Assembly (NCBI GenBank): GCA_020638875.1
Contig: JACKHS010000041.1
Location: 1 to 20,316, forward strand
Source: Planctomycetota bacterium
Lineage (GTDB): Bacteria; Planctomycetota; UBA1135; GCA-002686595
Direction: 5' to 3'
DNA: 20,316 bases
Numbering within the stretch: the stretch's first letter is position 1; each line of letters opens with the position of its first letter. Under the pieces are notes generated by a model. It was not told where the DNA came from and did not search any database. It worked only from the letters and a program-made list of their open reading frames with translations. Below, piece after piece: positions 6,601 to 17,082 of this stretch. The translations under genes were made by a program, and so were the position numbers.

Positions 6601-8304
6601 CTACGCGCCCCAGGTGATCTCGTAGCCGTTCGACAGGTTGAAGGCCGCACCGCAGGGCGAGCCGGCCGGGTTGCGGTACCAGTACTGGTAGCGCTTGGTC
6701 TCGCCGCCGGAGAGGCCGCTGCCCACGCTCGAGGTCGAGGTCGCGGTGCCGCTGCCGTTGGAGATCACCGTGCCGAGGCGCACGACGTTGCCGCCCGCGC
6801 AGCGCAGGCCGTCGCCGAAGATCGCGCCGAGGCCGGCGCCGACCGCGTTGTCCGCGCGGAAGAACAGGCCCGGCTGCCCGGGCTGCGCGCCGGTCACGGT
6901 CAGCACGACGCTGTCCGCGGAGACGCTGGCCGTGCCGAGGCCCGTGAGGCTCGCGCCGCCGGCCGAGAAGCCGTTCGCGCAGCCCGCCGGGCCGTTCGAG
7001 CCGTCGTTCTCGTTCGCGCAGGGGCACGCGCTGCCGACGCCGAAGCAGTAGGCCGTGCCCGGCAGCGGGTTGCCGGGCGTGTCGTTGCGCAGCACCTTCA
7101 CCTCGCCGGTGAAGTGGAAGCCCAGCACGACGTCGAGCTTGTTGTCGCCGGTGACGTCCGCCGCGCCGACCGAGTACATGCCGGCCGCGCTGCCGACGCT
7201 GCCCTGGCCCTGGCCGGTGAAGCCGCGGTTGCCGTCGCCGAGCAGCACCTCGTACACGAACGGCCCGTTGCAGACCGTGACGATGTCGAGGTGGCCGTCG
7301 AAGTTCATGTCGGCGATCACGCACTCGCTGAGGTTCTCCTCGCCGGAGACGACGTACGCCTGCGGCGTGTCCCAGCCCGTCGCGTTGCCGTAGGTGACGT
7401 GCACGTGATCCTGAGAGCCGCTGGTGAACACGTCGCGCACGGCGACGACGTCCTGACGGTTGTCGCTGTCGAGGTCCGCGACCTGCACGTAGGTGCGCGA
7501 GCCGCTGAGGATCGGGCCGACGTCGACGAAGCTCGGGCTGCCCATGGCGAAGGTGCCGTCGCCGTTGCCCTTGAAGAGCACGACCTGGTTCACCTCGACG
7601 CCGAACTCGTTCGACTGGTAGGGCACGACGGCGTCGAGGTGCCCGTCGGCGTCCACGTCCGCCACGGCGAAGTCCCACGGCTGCCACGTCGAGACGAGGC
7701 CGCTCGGCATGGAGACCGGCGCGGCGAGCCCGGTGCCGGTGCCGGCGAGGAAGTGCAGCGTGTAACCCGAGAGGCTCAGCGCGAGCACGTCGTCGAGGCC
7801 GTCCTCGTCGAAGTCCCCGACGGCCAGGCTGCTGACGAGCGCGCCCGTGTCGAACAGCAGCGGCGTCGCGAAGCCGCCCAGGCCGTCGTTGGGGATCAGC
7901 GCGACCTGTTGCGTGCCGTGGTGAGTCAGCACGAGGTCCGCGCGGCCGTCGCCGGTGAACTCGCCGGGCTTCAGGCGCGAGAGGAACTCGGGCGAGCCGA
8001 CGGTGGTGAAGCCGATCTGGCTCGTCTGCACGGGAGGCGCAAACGCGCCGCCGCCCGTACCGAACAGGATGGCGAGGAAGTCGGCGTCGAAGGGCGGCGC
8101 GAAGATGCCGTCGCTGTTGTAGGCGACGAGGTCCTCGAGGCCGTCCCCGTCGACGTCGAGCACGGCGACGTCCGCGGCGTCCGGCGGGCCCTGCGTGCCG
8201 CCGATCGTGTAGGAGGTGCTCTCCGTCAGCGTGAACTGGGCCAACGCGGGGCCGCACAGGAACGCCGCGACGGCGCCCGTGGTCGGGGTCAGGAACTTCG
8301 ACAT
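6601..8304 (-). CDS. Secreted VCBS/FG-GAP repeat propeller protein with C-terminal Planctomycete-type module
   Basis: The 567-residue product has a signal peptide at 1-23 ending GPALAQ. Seven VCBS/FG-GAP_3-type calcium loops follow near residues 50, 116, 164, 216, 277, 332 and 383 (DVDGDGLEDLV, DFDEDGLDDVLA, DVDADGHLDAVV, DMNFDGHLDIVT), again one seven-bladed propeller. Residues 418-567 are the shared module: YCFGVGSACPCAN, GCANGFSAGGASL, FGDGLRCAGG at 497-505, YQYWYRNP at 539-546, CGAAFNLS at 551-558 and a terminal aromatic strand. The ATG at 8304 follows a GGAG seven bases upstream and starts the signal peptide; the longer open frame to 8769 crosses the divergent gene and is rejected. It is more like the nuclease than the 3143 protein in its module. 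The role is unknown; extracellular binding or adhesion is a family-level guess. Confidence 0.87.
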   Translation of the reverse strand: MSKFLTPTTGAVAAFLCGPALAQFTLTESTSYTIGGTQGPPDAADVAVLDVDGDGLEDLVAYNSDGIFAPPFDADFLAILFGTGGGAFAPPVQTSQIGFTTVGSPEFLSRLKPGEFTGDGRADLVLTHHGTQQVALIPNDGLGGFATPLLFDTGALVSSLAVGDFDEDGLDDVLALSLSGYTLHFLAGTGTGLAAPVSMPSGLVSTWQPWDFAVADVDADGHLDAVVPYQSNEFGVEVNQVVLFKGNGDGTFAMGSPSFVDVGPILSGSRTYVQVADLDSDNRQDVVAVRDVFTSGSQDHVHVTYGNATGWDTPQAYVVSGEENLSECVIADMNFDGHLDIVTVCNGPFVYEVLLGDGNRGFTGQGQGSVGSAAGMYSVGAADVTGDNKLDVVLGFHFTGEVKVLRNDTPGNPLPGTAYCFGVGSACPCANENDGSNGPAGCANGFSAGGASLTGLGTASVSADSVVLTVTGAQPGQPGLFFRADNAVGAGLGAIFGDGLRCAGGNVVRLGTVISNGSGTATSTSSVGSGLSGGETKRYQYWYRNPAGSPCGAAFNLSNGYEITWGA

Positions 8305-8446
8305 GGGGATGCTCCGAAGGGGGTGGTCTGGAAGGTCGTGGTGCGCCGCGCCGCGCGAGCGGTGCGAGGTCGGGCGGCTCGGAGCGGCGCTCCGCGGGCC
8401 CGACTCGAGCAAGGCTACCCCGCGCTCGCGAGGCTGGGTAGGCCCC

Positions 8447-8470
8447 TGGAACGTTTCCTGGAACGATTCA
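8447..8470 (+). repeat. Tandem 12-bp repeat upstream of the HTH gene, candidate operator
   Basis: TGGAACGTTTCC at 8447-8458 is followed without a gap by TGGAACGATTCA at 8459-8470, ten of twelve bases identical. The first unit is itself partly palindromic (GGAAC/GTTTCC). The pair lies 49-72 bp before the start of the HTH protein at 8519 and about 145 bp before the divergent VCBS gene. It could be an operator for the HTH protein. GGAAC is also the -35 core of many ECF sigma promoters, but no clear partner -10 is seen. Confidence 0.4.
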
Positions 8471-8518
8471 CGGACTCGAAATGGCCGCGGAGGAGTCCGA
8501 GGAGTACGCTGGGACTCC

Positions 8519-9755
8519 ATGGAGCCCCCCCTCGAGCGCGCCACCCCGAGCCCCGGCACCGCCGTCCAGAAGCTGCGCCGCGAGGTGCGCGAGGTGGGCA
8601 CCCAGCTCGCCCAGACCTTCGGGAGCCTGCTCGGCAGCCTCGAGGGACGCCCGCGCCGCCCGCGCACCCTGGCCGACGCCCTCGGCATCACGACCGTGAC
8701 GGCCTCGCGCCTGCTGCGGGCCGTGGCGCTGGCCGACCCGGTGGCCGTGGTGCTGCAGATCCCGGGCACCGTGCCGCTGCGGCGCGTGCTCGACGCGGCC
8801 GAGGCCGCGGGCGGCGCGCCCGAGCTCGTCGAGCGCGGGCGCGAGGCCGTCGCGCGCTTCGAGCAACTCGTGCGCGGCTACGCCGGTGATCGCAGCAGCC
8901 TGGACGCGATGCTCTCCGACTGGCTGCCCGGCGTGCGGCGCGAGTTCGAGGTGCGCCGGCGGCAGGCCGTGTACAAGTCGCTGAGCGAGCTCAAGGGCCT
9001 GAGCAGCGAGCTCGAGCTCGCGACGATCGCCGTGCATCCCTCGCAGCTCGAGCAGAGCTTCGACCTGCTCTCGATCATGGGCATCTTCGGGCTCGACCGC
9101 CTGCGGCCCGACACGCCCTTCCACCTCGGCACGCTGCGCGACGTCTCGGGTCAGCGCACGGCCAAGGGCGAACCGCGCCGCGGGCCGCACACGCTCGACG
9201 GCGAGCCCGCGCTGGAGGGCTACGCGTCCGTGCGCCTCGACGAGTTCTGCCACGCGACGCCCGCGCCGCTGCGCGTGCGCCAGATCGGCGAGTTCATGCA
9301 GTACAGCCTGGGCGAGACCGGCCTCGGGCCGGACTCGAGCGTCGACCTCGTCGTCGCGGACCTCAACGTCGGCGAGGTGCCGAACCACCCGGGCGCGCTG
9401 CGCACGCCGACCTACTACCACATCCCCTCGGCGCCGGCGCAGGAGCTGCTGTTCGACCTCCTGCTGCACCGCGACGTGTACCCGGGTCACGACCCGGCGC
9501 TGCTCGTCTACGACACGACCGTGCGCGGCCCGGCGCGCGGCCAGGAGCCGACGCGCGACCTCGATCTCATGAGCGTGAGCGAGTCGATCGAGTTCCTGGG
9601 CGACGACCCGGCGCGGCGGCGCTTCGCCGGCTATCCGCGCTACCTCGAGCTGCTCGACCACGCGTTCGGCAAGCTCGGCTGGAAGCCCGAGGACTTCCGC
9701 GCCTACCGCTTCCACATGAGCTACCCGCTGTGCGGGACGCAGGTCTGCATGAGCT

Positions 9756-9766
<11 letters not shown>
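8519..9766 (+). CDS. Unrecognised protein with an N-terminal helix-turn-helix
   Basis: I do not recognise the family of this 415-residue cytosolic-looking protein. There is no signal peptide or membrane segment. An amphipathic N-terminal helix (about 16-40) leads to a probable HTH at about 49-67 (TLADALGITTVTASRLLRAV), similar in pattern to IclR/MarR-type DNA-reading helices. Residues 100-185 look all-helical and charged (VERGREAVARFEQLV, REFEVRRRQAVYKSLSELKG). The C-terminal half (190-415) is mixed alpha/beta, with a long loop (YHIPSAPAQELLFDLLLHRDVYPGHDP), LLVYDTTVRG, and a Cys pair in YPLCGTQVCMSF at the end. This resembles a regulator with an effector or dimerisation domain, but that is inference. 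It is divergent from the VCBS gene, and its last 11 bp overlap the convergent ATPase. No good ribosome site lies close to the ATG, so the exact start is less certain. Confidence 0.72.
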
Positions 9767-12447
<2,681 letters not shown>

Positions 12448-12468
12448 GGGCGTGCCACCACGCCACTC

Positions 12469-12474
12469 ATCCTA
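12469..12474 (-). promoter_or_regulatory. -10-like hexamer TAGGAT upstream of the ATPase
   Basis: On the minus strand TAGGAT lies 21 bases before the ATPase ATG, in an otherwise GC-rich divergent region shared with hsp20. No clear -35 box is seen at the right distance. Weak evidence. Confidence 0.2.
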
Positions 12475-12631
12475 GAGTGTGCGAAGGTCGCGAGCGCCCC
12501 ACTTCCGCGCTCCGATCTACCCACTCCACCCCGTGCCTCGCGCCGCGTTCGTCGCCGACAGTACCAGGTTGCCGGCGCTGTTCCGGCGCCGCGCACGCTA
12601 CGGATCGATCGAATCCACGGAGGCTACTGAG

Positions 12632-13084
12632 ATGACAAGTCTTGTGCCCAGGCGCATGAAGCTGCGCTCCCTCTTCGACCAGATTCCCGTCGAGCAGTGG
12701 TTCAACAACATGTTCGAGGAGAACCGGCTCACCAAGGACCTCGACGAGTGGGGCATCCCGCGCGCCGACGTCCGCGAGAACGACAAGGACTTCCTGATCT
12801 CCGTCGAGCTGCCCGGCTTGGACGAGAAGGAAGTCGAAGTGAAGATCACCGGCAACCAACTGATCGTGACCGGTGAACGGAAGTTCGAGAAGGAGGCCGA
12901 CGACGAGCACTATCACCGCGTCGAACGCCACTACGGCTCGTTCGAGCGCACCTTCGACCTTCCGCCCAACGTCAAGATGGACGCCGAGAGCGTCACGGCG
13001 AAGTTCAAGAAGGGCGTGCTCGAGATCCGTCTGCCGAAGGTCGAGCCGCACCCGGTCGCCAAGATCCCGGTGAAGTTCGACTGA
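12632..13084 (+). CDS. Small heat-shock protein, Hsp20/alpha-crystallin family
   Basis: The 150-residue product is of usual Hsp20 length. A short N-terminal arm (1-40, with FDQIPVEQWFNNMFEE) precedes the alpha-crystallin domain at about 44-136: PRADVRENDKDFLISVELPGL, the NQLIVTGER strand, FERTFDLPPNV, and the signature A-x-x-x-x-GVLEIRLPK at 123-135. The C-terminal tail has an I-x-V-type motif (IPV at 145-147) that docks neighbouring subunits in oligomers. It acts as an ATP-independent holdase binding unfolding proteins. GGAGG at 12619-12623 lies eight bases before the ATG, which fixes the start; the open frame upstream to 12479 is ignored. The coding sequence is visibly less GC-extreme than its neighbours, with many AAG/GAG codons, which fits a highly expressed gene. 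A palindromic repeat and a terminator-like hairpin follow it. Confidence 0.95.
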   Translation: MTSLVPRRMKLRSLFDQIPVEQWFNNMFEENRLTKDLDEWGIPRADVRENDKDFLISVELPGLDEKEVEVKITGNQLIVTGERKFEKEADDEHYHRVERHYGSFERTFDLPPNVKMDAESVTAKFKKGVLEIRLPKVEPHPVAKIPVKFD

Positions 13085-13109
13085 CGACGACGCGGGGCTC
13101 GCATCCCTA

Positions 13110-13270
13110 GAGTCCCGTTGAAGACGTGCTTCGGAGGCCAGGTCGACGGCCTCCGCATCGGTGTGGCCTCCGGAGACGCAGGCGAATCGGTGGATTCGGC
13201 GAGGCCTCCAGCCGCCGCACCGAGGCGGAGGACGCCGCGACGGCGCCGATAGACGTCTCGGACAGGCTCC
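13110..13270 (+). repeat. Palindromic interspersed repeat, copy A (161 bp, MITE-like)
   Basis: The whole segment is an imperfect palindrome. Its apex is GAATC (13184-13188), loop GGTG, GATTC (13193-13197), almost exactly at its midpoint. The ends are imperfect inverted repeats: GAGTCCCGTTGAAGACGT on the left and, reversed, GGAGCCTGTCCGAGACGT on the right. It closely matches copy B at 17502-17660, sharing GTGCTTCGGA, GACGCAGGCGAATC and a 22-base identical block in the right arm. It begins 26 bp after the hsp20 stop codon. It holds no convincing reading frame of its own. It is most likely a non-autonomous transposable element or a REP/ERIC-like repeat able to fold as a long RNA hairpin. Confidence 0.8.
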
Positions 13271-13278
13271 GAGCTCCC

Positions 13279-13313
13279 GGCGCGGGGAGGCGGCAGCAGC
13301 CCCTCCCCGCGCC
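13279..13313 (+). terminator. Rho-independent terminator-like hairpin after hsp20 and repeat A
   Basis: GGCGCGGGGAGG at 13279-13290 pairs perfectly with CCTCCCCGCGCC at 13302-13313, a 12-bp GC-only stem with an 11-base loop. GCTGTTT follows, giving a short T-run on the plus strand. It sits between hsp20/repeat A and the lipoprotein gene at 13367, so it would end the hsp20 transcript. Confidence 0.6.
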
Positions 13314-13366
13314 GCTGTTTCGCGCCGACGCTGGCACCGCGCCGCGCGCGCGCGCACGATGCGGCC

Positions 13367-14134
13367 ATGCGCCTGCTCCACACCGCCCCACTGCTGCCGC
13401 TCCTCGCCGCGTGCACCGCGTTGCCGCGCGACGCCGCGCCGGTCACGCCGCAGCGCCCCACGCTCTCGTCCGACACGAACACGACCGCGCGCGGAACGCT
13501 CGAGCTCGAGGTCGGCGCCGAGCTCGACCCGGGTGACGCGTTCGCCTCGCCCACGACGCTGAAGTACGGCGTCGACGCGCGCACCGAGGTCTACCTCGGC
13601 CTCTCGCCGTACAACGTCGTCGATCGCGCGCCGGCGAGCGACGGCAGCGGCTTCGGCGACACGACGCTCGGGGCGCGGCGCCGCGTCTGGGAGGACGGGC
13701 GCGGCACGTCGGCCGCGGTGCAGCTCGCCGTGAAGCTGCCCACCGCGAGCGAGCGCGAGGGCCTCGGCAGCGGCGAGCTCGACGTGGCCGCGGCGGGCAT
13801 CCTGAGCCGCGGCTTCGGCGAGCGCGTCGGCGGCACGCTGTACTACGAGCTGCGCTCGCTCGGCCGCAGCGATCGCGGCGGCCGCGACCTCGCGCACGCG
13901 CTCGCGCTGGCCGGCGCGTATGCGCTCGACGACGAGCTCTCCGCGTTCGCCGAGCTCTCGCAGCGCGTCCAGCCCGGCCCGGACGATCCGTCGGCGCTCG
14001 TGACCGGCCTCGCGTGGGCGTGGAGCCCGAGCCTGGTGCTCGACGCCGCCGTGAGCGTCGGCCTCGACGACGACGCGCCCGACGCGGTCTGGATGCTGGG
14101 CCTGACGACGAACTTCGGGCCCCTGCGGCGCTGA
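13367..14134 (+). CDS. Putative outer-membrane barrel lipoprotein, phenol-degradation MetA-like transporter family
   Basis: The 255-residue product starts MRLLHTAPLLPLLAAC, a lipoprotein signal with a lipobox LAAC, so Cys16 would be lipidated. The rest is rich in short amphipathic beta-strands separated by turns, e.g. TLELEVGAEL, TEVYLGLSPYNVV, AAVQLAVKLPTAS, GGTLYYELRSL, and a last strand AVWMLGLTTNFGPL. The run GFGDTTLGARRRVW, then AVKLPTASEREGLGSGELDV, resembles the Phenol_MetA_deg (PF13557) transporter-like barrel family in which a GD-x-x-LG segment precedes a KLPTG-like loop. That match is from pattern memory, not a search. No partner genes for aromatic degradation are nearby, so the substrate is unknown. 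The ATG at 13367 is set by the signal sequence. The last codons lie 125 bp before the LOG gene. Confidence 0.7.
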   Translation: MRLLHTAPLLPLLAACTALPRDAAPVTPQRPTLSSDTNTTARGTLELEVGAELDPGDAFASPTTLKYGVDARTEVYLGLSPYNVVDRAPASDGSGFGDTTLGARRRVWEDGRGTSAAVQLAVKLPTASEREGLGSGELDVAAAGILSRGFGERVGGTLYYELRSLGRSDRGGRDLAHALALAGAYALDDELSAFAELSQRVQPGPDDPSALVTGLAWAWSPSLVLDAAVSVGLDDDAPDAVWMLGLTTNFGPLRR

Positions 14135-14205
14135 GGCGGCCGCCTACGCAGAACGCCCCACTGCGCGTCGGCCACCTGCTGCGTCCGGCGACCGCACGCG
14201 TGTCC

Positions 14206-14211
14206 TATGCT
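14206..14211 (+). promoter_or_regulatory. -10-like hexamer TATGCT upstream of the LOG gene
   Basis: TATGCT (consensus TATAAT) lies 48 bp before the ATG at 14260, in a GC-rich gap. A -35 box is not obvious. Placement is similar to TAGGGT before the gene at 3143. Confidence 0.25.
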
Positions 14212-14259
14212 GGCGGGATCCGGCGCAGTCCGGGCCTCCGACGACTCAGGAACACACGC

Positions 14260-15003
14260 ATGGACCTCGCACCGAACTCGTGGGCGACGGCGAAGTGGGG
14301 CAAGGCCGCGCTGCGGCGCGACGAGCAGCGCTTCCTCGAGGGACCGAAGCGGCGCTTCGAGGAGCTGCGCCGCGCGACGCGCATCTTCGTCGAGTTCATC
14401 CGCGGCTTCCGCGCGCTGCACTTCCTGCCGCCCTGCGTGACCGTCTTCGGGTCGGCGCGCTTCGGCGCCGGGCACGAGCACTACGAGCTGGCGCGACGTC
14501 TCGGCGCGGACCTCGCCGGCCTCGGCCTGACGGTGATGACCGGCGGCGGCCCGGGCATCATGGAGGCGGCCAACCGTGGCGCGCGCGAAGCGGGCGGCAA
14601 GACGGTCGGCTGCAACATCGAGCTGCCCAAGGAGCAGAAGCCCAACCCCTACCTCGATCGCTGGATCACCTTCCGCTACTTCTTCGTGCGCAAGGTGATG
14701 CTCGTGAAGTACAGCGTGGCCTTCGTCGCGTTGCCGGGCGGCTTCGGCACGCTCGACGAGATCTTCGAGACGGCGACCCTGATCCAGACGGGCAAGATCC
14801 GCGACTTCCCGATGATCCTCGTGGGCGTCGACTTCTGGCGGCCGCTGCTGGAGTTCCTCGACCAGCGGATGGTGCGCGCGGGGACGATCTCGCGCGCCGA
14901 CCTCGAGCGGCTGATCCTCACCGACGACCCCGAGGAGGTCGTCGCGCGCATCCGCGCCACGCGGCCGGTGCGCGTGCACCTCGGTGAGGAGGTGGCGGCG
15001 TGA
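14260..15003 (+). CDS. LOG-family (TIGR00730) Rossmann-fold protein, putative nucleotide 5'-monophosphate phosphoribohydrolase
   Basis: The 247-residue product has the hallmarks of the LOG / 'lysine decarboxylase-like' family: VTVFGSAR at 60-67, the nucleotide-binding MTGGGPGIMEAANRGA at 93-108, and the catalytic-site motif PGGFGTLDE at 159-167. Characterised members cleave the N-glycosidic bond of AMP-type nucleotides, including cytokinin riboside monophosphates, releasing the base and ribose 5-phosphate. Bacterial forms often act in purine turnover. It is longer than minimal LOG proteins because of a basic helical N-terminus (1-50), typical of the longer bacterial subfamily. The start is supported by AGGA at 14248-14251, eight bases before the ATG. 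Its TGA overlaps the GTG start of the MgtC-like gene, so the two are probably translated together; a functional link is not known. Confidence 0.92.
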   Translation: MDLAPNSWATAKWGKAALRRDEQRFLEGPKRRFEELRRATRIFVEFIRGFRALHFLPPCVTVFGSARFGAGHEHYELARRLGADLAGLGLTVMTGGGPGIMEAANRGAREAGGKTVGCNIELPKEQKPNPYLDRWITFRYFFVRKVMLVKYSVAFVALPGGFGTLDEIFETATLIQTGKIRDFPMILVGVDFWRPLLEFLDQRMVRAGTISRADLERLILTDDPEEVVARIRATRPVRVHLGEEVAA

Positions 15004-16310
15004 GCGCGCTGCTCGAGGCGACCGCACCGCTCGAGCCCGTCGAGCTCGTGCTCGGCTTCGCGCTGGCGCTGGCCGTCGGCGGGGCGGTCGGGCTCGAGCG
15101 CGAGCGCCACGCCTTCGCGGAGCAGAAGCCCAGCTTCGGCGGCGCGCGGACGTTCCCGCTCGTCGCGTTGCTCGGCGCGCTGCTCGCGCTGCTCGCGCGC
15201 GCGCACGGCCCGATGCTGCTGGTGGCGGGCTTCGTGGCGCTCACGGCGCTGCTCGGGCTGGGCTACTGGGGCTCGCGCCGGGTCGCCGGCGACGTGCAGC
15301 TCGGCCTGACGACCGAGTTCTCGGCGCTGGTCGTCTTCCTGATCGGCGCGTTGCCGTTCGTCGAGACGGCTTCGATGACCTTCCCCCTGCGCCTGCTGCT
15401 CGGCGGCGCGCTCGGCACCGTGGTCATGTCACTGCTCGCGCTGCGGCGGCCGATCCACGAGTTCGCGGAGCGCATCTCCTACGAGGACCTGCTGGCGGTG
15501 GTGCGCTTCGCGCTCGTCGCGGTCGTCGCCCTGCCGCTCCTGCCCGACCGCTCGTTCGGCGCCTACGACGCGCTCAACCCGTTCCGCATCGGCGTCGTGG
15601 TCGTGCTGATCGCGGGCATCAGCTTCGTCGGCTACGTCGCCGTGCGCCTGCTCGGCGCGCGCCGCGGCATCGGCATGACCGGGCTCGCCGGCGGGCTCGT
15701 CTCCTCCACGGCCGTGACGCTGACGTTCTCGGCCAAGGGCAAGGAGCACCCCGAGCTCGCGCGCGCCTGCGCCCTCGCGATCAGCCTCGCCGCGACGATC
15801 ATGTTCGCGCGCGTGTTGGTCGAGGTGCTCGCGATCCGCCCCGAGCTCGTGCTGCCCACGTCCGCGCCGCTCGGCGCGATGCTCGCGGTGGGCGTCCTCG
15901 GCAGCCTCGTGCTGTGGCGGCGCGCCAACGGGCCGCAGGACGACGCCGAGCCCGCCGTGCGCAACCCCTTCCGGCTGCGCCAGGCGGTGCGCCTCGGCCT
16001 GCTCTACGCCGCGGTGCGTCTGCTGGCCGCCGCCGCGTGGAACCACCTGGGCGAGCGCGGCCTGCTCGCCTCGGCGGCGATCGCCGGCCTCGCCGACGTC
16101 GACGCCATCACGGTCAGCGTCGCGCGCATGCACGCCGAGAGCCTGCCCACCGACCTCGCCGTGTCGGCCGTCACGCTCGCCGCGGTGACGAACACCGTGG
16201 TGAAGGTCGTCCTCGCCGTCGCCCTGGGCGGCCGCCGCGTCGCGCTCGCGGTCCTGTCGGTCCTGTTGCCCGCCGCCGCGGTCGGCGCCGCGGTCGCGTT
16301 CTTCGCCTGA
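15000..16310 (+). CDS. MgtC/SapB-type membrane protein with DUF4010 domain
   Basis: The 436-residue product is a polytopic membrane protein with about 10-12 hydrophobic segments. The N-terminal part (about 15-135) matches the MgtC family: LGFALALAVGGAVGLERER, then GGARTFPLVALLGAL. The C-terminal part (about 165-420) has the DUF4010 pattern, including GLAGGLVSSTAVTLTFSAKGKEHPELARACALAI and GLADVDAITVSVARM. MgtC proteins help bacteria cope with low Mg2+; the function of DUF4010 fusions is unknown. The start is GTG at 15000, giving a four-base GTGA overlap with the LOG gene and fitting translational coupling. Its stop lies nine bp from the end of the convergent TMEM175-like gene. Membrane topology and family are well supported, substrate is not. 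Confidence 0.87.
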   Translation: MSALLEATAPLEPVELVLGFALALAVGGAVGLERERHAFAEQKPSFGGARTFPLVALLGALLALLARAHGPMLLVAGFVALTALLGLGYWGSRRVAGDVQLGLTTEFSALVVFLIGALPFVETASMTFPLRLLLGGALGTVVMSLLALRRPIHEFAERISYEDLLAVVRFALVAVVALPLLPDRSFGAYDALNPFRIGVVVVLIAGISFVGYVAVRLLGARRGIGMTGLAGGLVSSTAVTLTFSAKGKEHPELARACALAISLAATIMFARVLVEVLAIRPELVLPTSAPLGAMLAVGVLGSLVLWRRANGPQDDAEPAVRNPFRLRQAVRLGLLYAAVRLLAAAAWNHLGERGLLASAAIAGLADVDAITVSVARMHAESLPTDLAVSAVTLAAVTNTVVKVVLAVALGGRRVALAVLSVLLPAAAVGAAVAFFA

Positions 16311-16319
16311 GGCGGCTCG

Positions 16320-16910
16320 TCAGCGCGAACTCGCCTCGGCCAGCGCGCGCTCGATGCGTCGGTCGGGCACGAGCCACAGCAGCGCCACGAGGACGTAGAG
16401 CGCGCAGCCCAGCCATGGGTGCCAGAGCGCGCCGGGCACGGCCGCGACGTAGAGCACCACCGAGGCGCTGCCCTTCAGGTCGCGGCCGAGCGCGCGCGCG
16501 AGCACCGAGTCGGGTCCCTCGGCGCGCAGGAGGGCGCGCACCAGCAGCTTGTACGCGACGCCGGCGAGGAGCAGCACCAGCCCGTAGAGCGCCGTCGGCA
16601 CCGGCGCGAAGCCGTGCTCGCCCATCCAGGCCGTCGTGAACGGCACGAGCGAGAGCCAGAACAACAGGTGCAGGTTGGCCCACAGCATCCCGCCGCTCGG
16701 CCGACGCACGGCCTGGAACAGGTGGTGGTGGTTGTTCCAGTAGATGCCGAGGTACAGGAAGCTCAGCACGTAGCTCAGGAACACCGGCAGCACCGGGCGC
16801 AGGTCCGCCAGGCGCGCTCCGCCGCCGGGCACCTTCATCTCCAGCACCATGATGGTGATGAGGATGGCGAGGACGCCGTCGCTGAAGGCCTCGACGCGGG
16901 ACTTGTTCAT
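16320..16910 (-). CDS. TMEM175-family (DUF1211) putative potassium channel
   Basis: The 196-residue product starts with the family signature R-x-x-x-FSDGVxAI-x-x-T-x-x-x-L (RVEAFSDGVLAILITIMVLE at 5-24). In TMEM175 channels this lies on the pore-lining first helix. It has about six hydrophobic segments, the usual number for bacterial members that assemble as tetramers. A His-rich WNNHHHLFQAVRR at 58-70 and WANLHLLFWLSLVPFTTAW at 77-95 are also typical. Bacterial homologues conduct K+ and set membrane potential. The start at 16910 is fixed by the signature being at the extreme N-terminus. The gene is co-directional with the tRNA-Pro upstream and convergent with the MgtC-like gene. Confidence 0.92.
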   Translation of the reverse strand: MNKSRVEAFSDGVLAILITIMVLEMKVPGGGARLADLRPVLPVFLSYVLSFLYLGIYWNNHHHLFQAVRRPSGGMLWANLHLLFWLSLVPFTTAWMGEHGFAPVPTALYGLVLLLAGVAYKLLVRALLRAEGPDSVLARALGRDLKGSASVVLYVAAVPGALWHPWLGCALYVLVALLWLVPDRRIERALAEASSR

Positions 16911-16989
16911 GCTGCGGAGGCCTCCGGCGGCGCGTCGTGGCTACCGCGCGCGGGAGGGCGCCCTGCGGCGCGCACGAGCGACGCGAAGA

Positions 16990-17067
<78 letters not shown>

Positions 17068-17082
17068 ACCGGAGGGACGAAG

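Noticed and set aside
7114..8889. Plus-strand frame of 591 codons opposite the VCBS gene
   Set aside because: Antisense shadow with no recognisable domain; it also runs into the HTH gene in the wrong frame.
14135..14150. GGCGGCCGCC palindrome after the barrel lipoprotein gene
   Set aside because: Ten bases, no loop of useful size and no T-run; expected by chance at this GC content.
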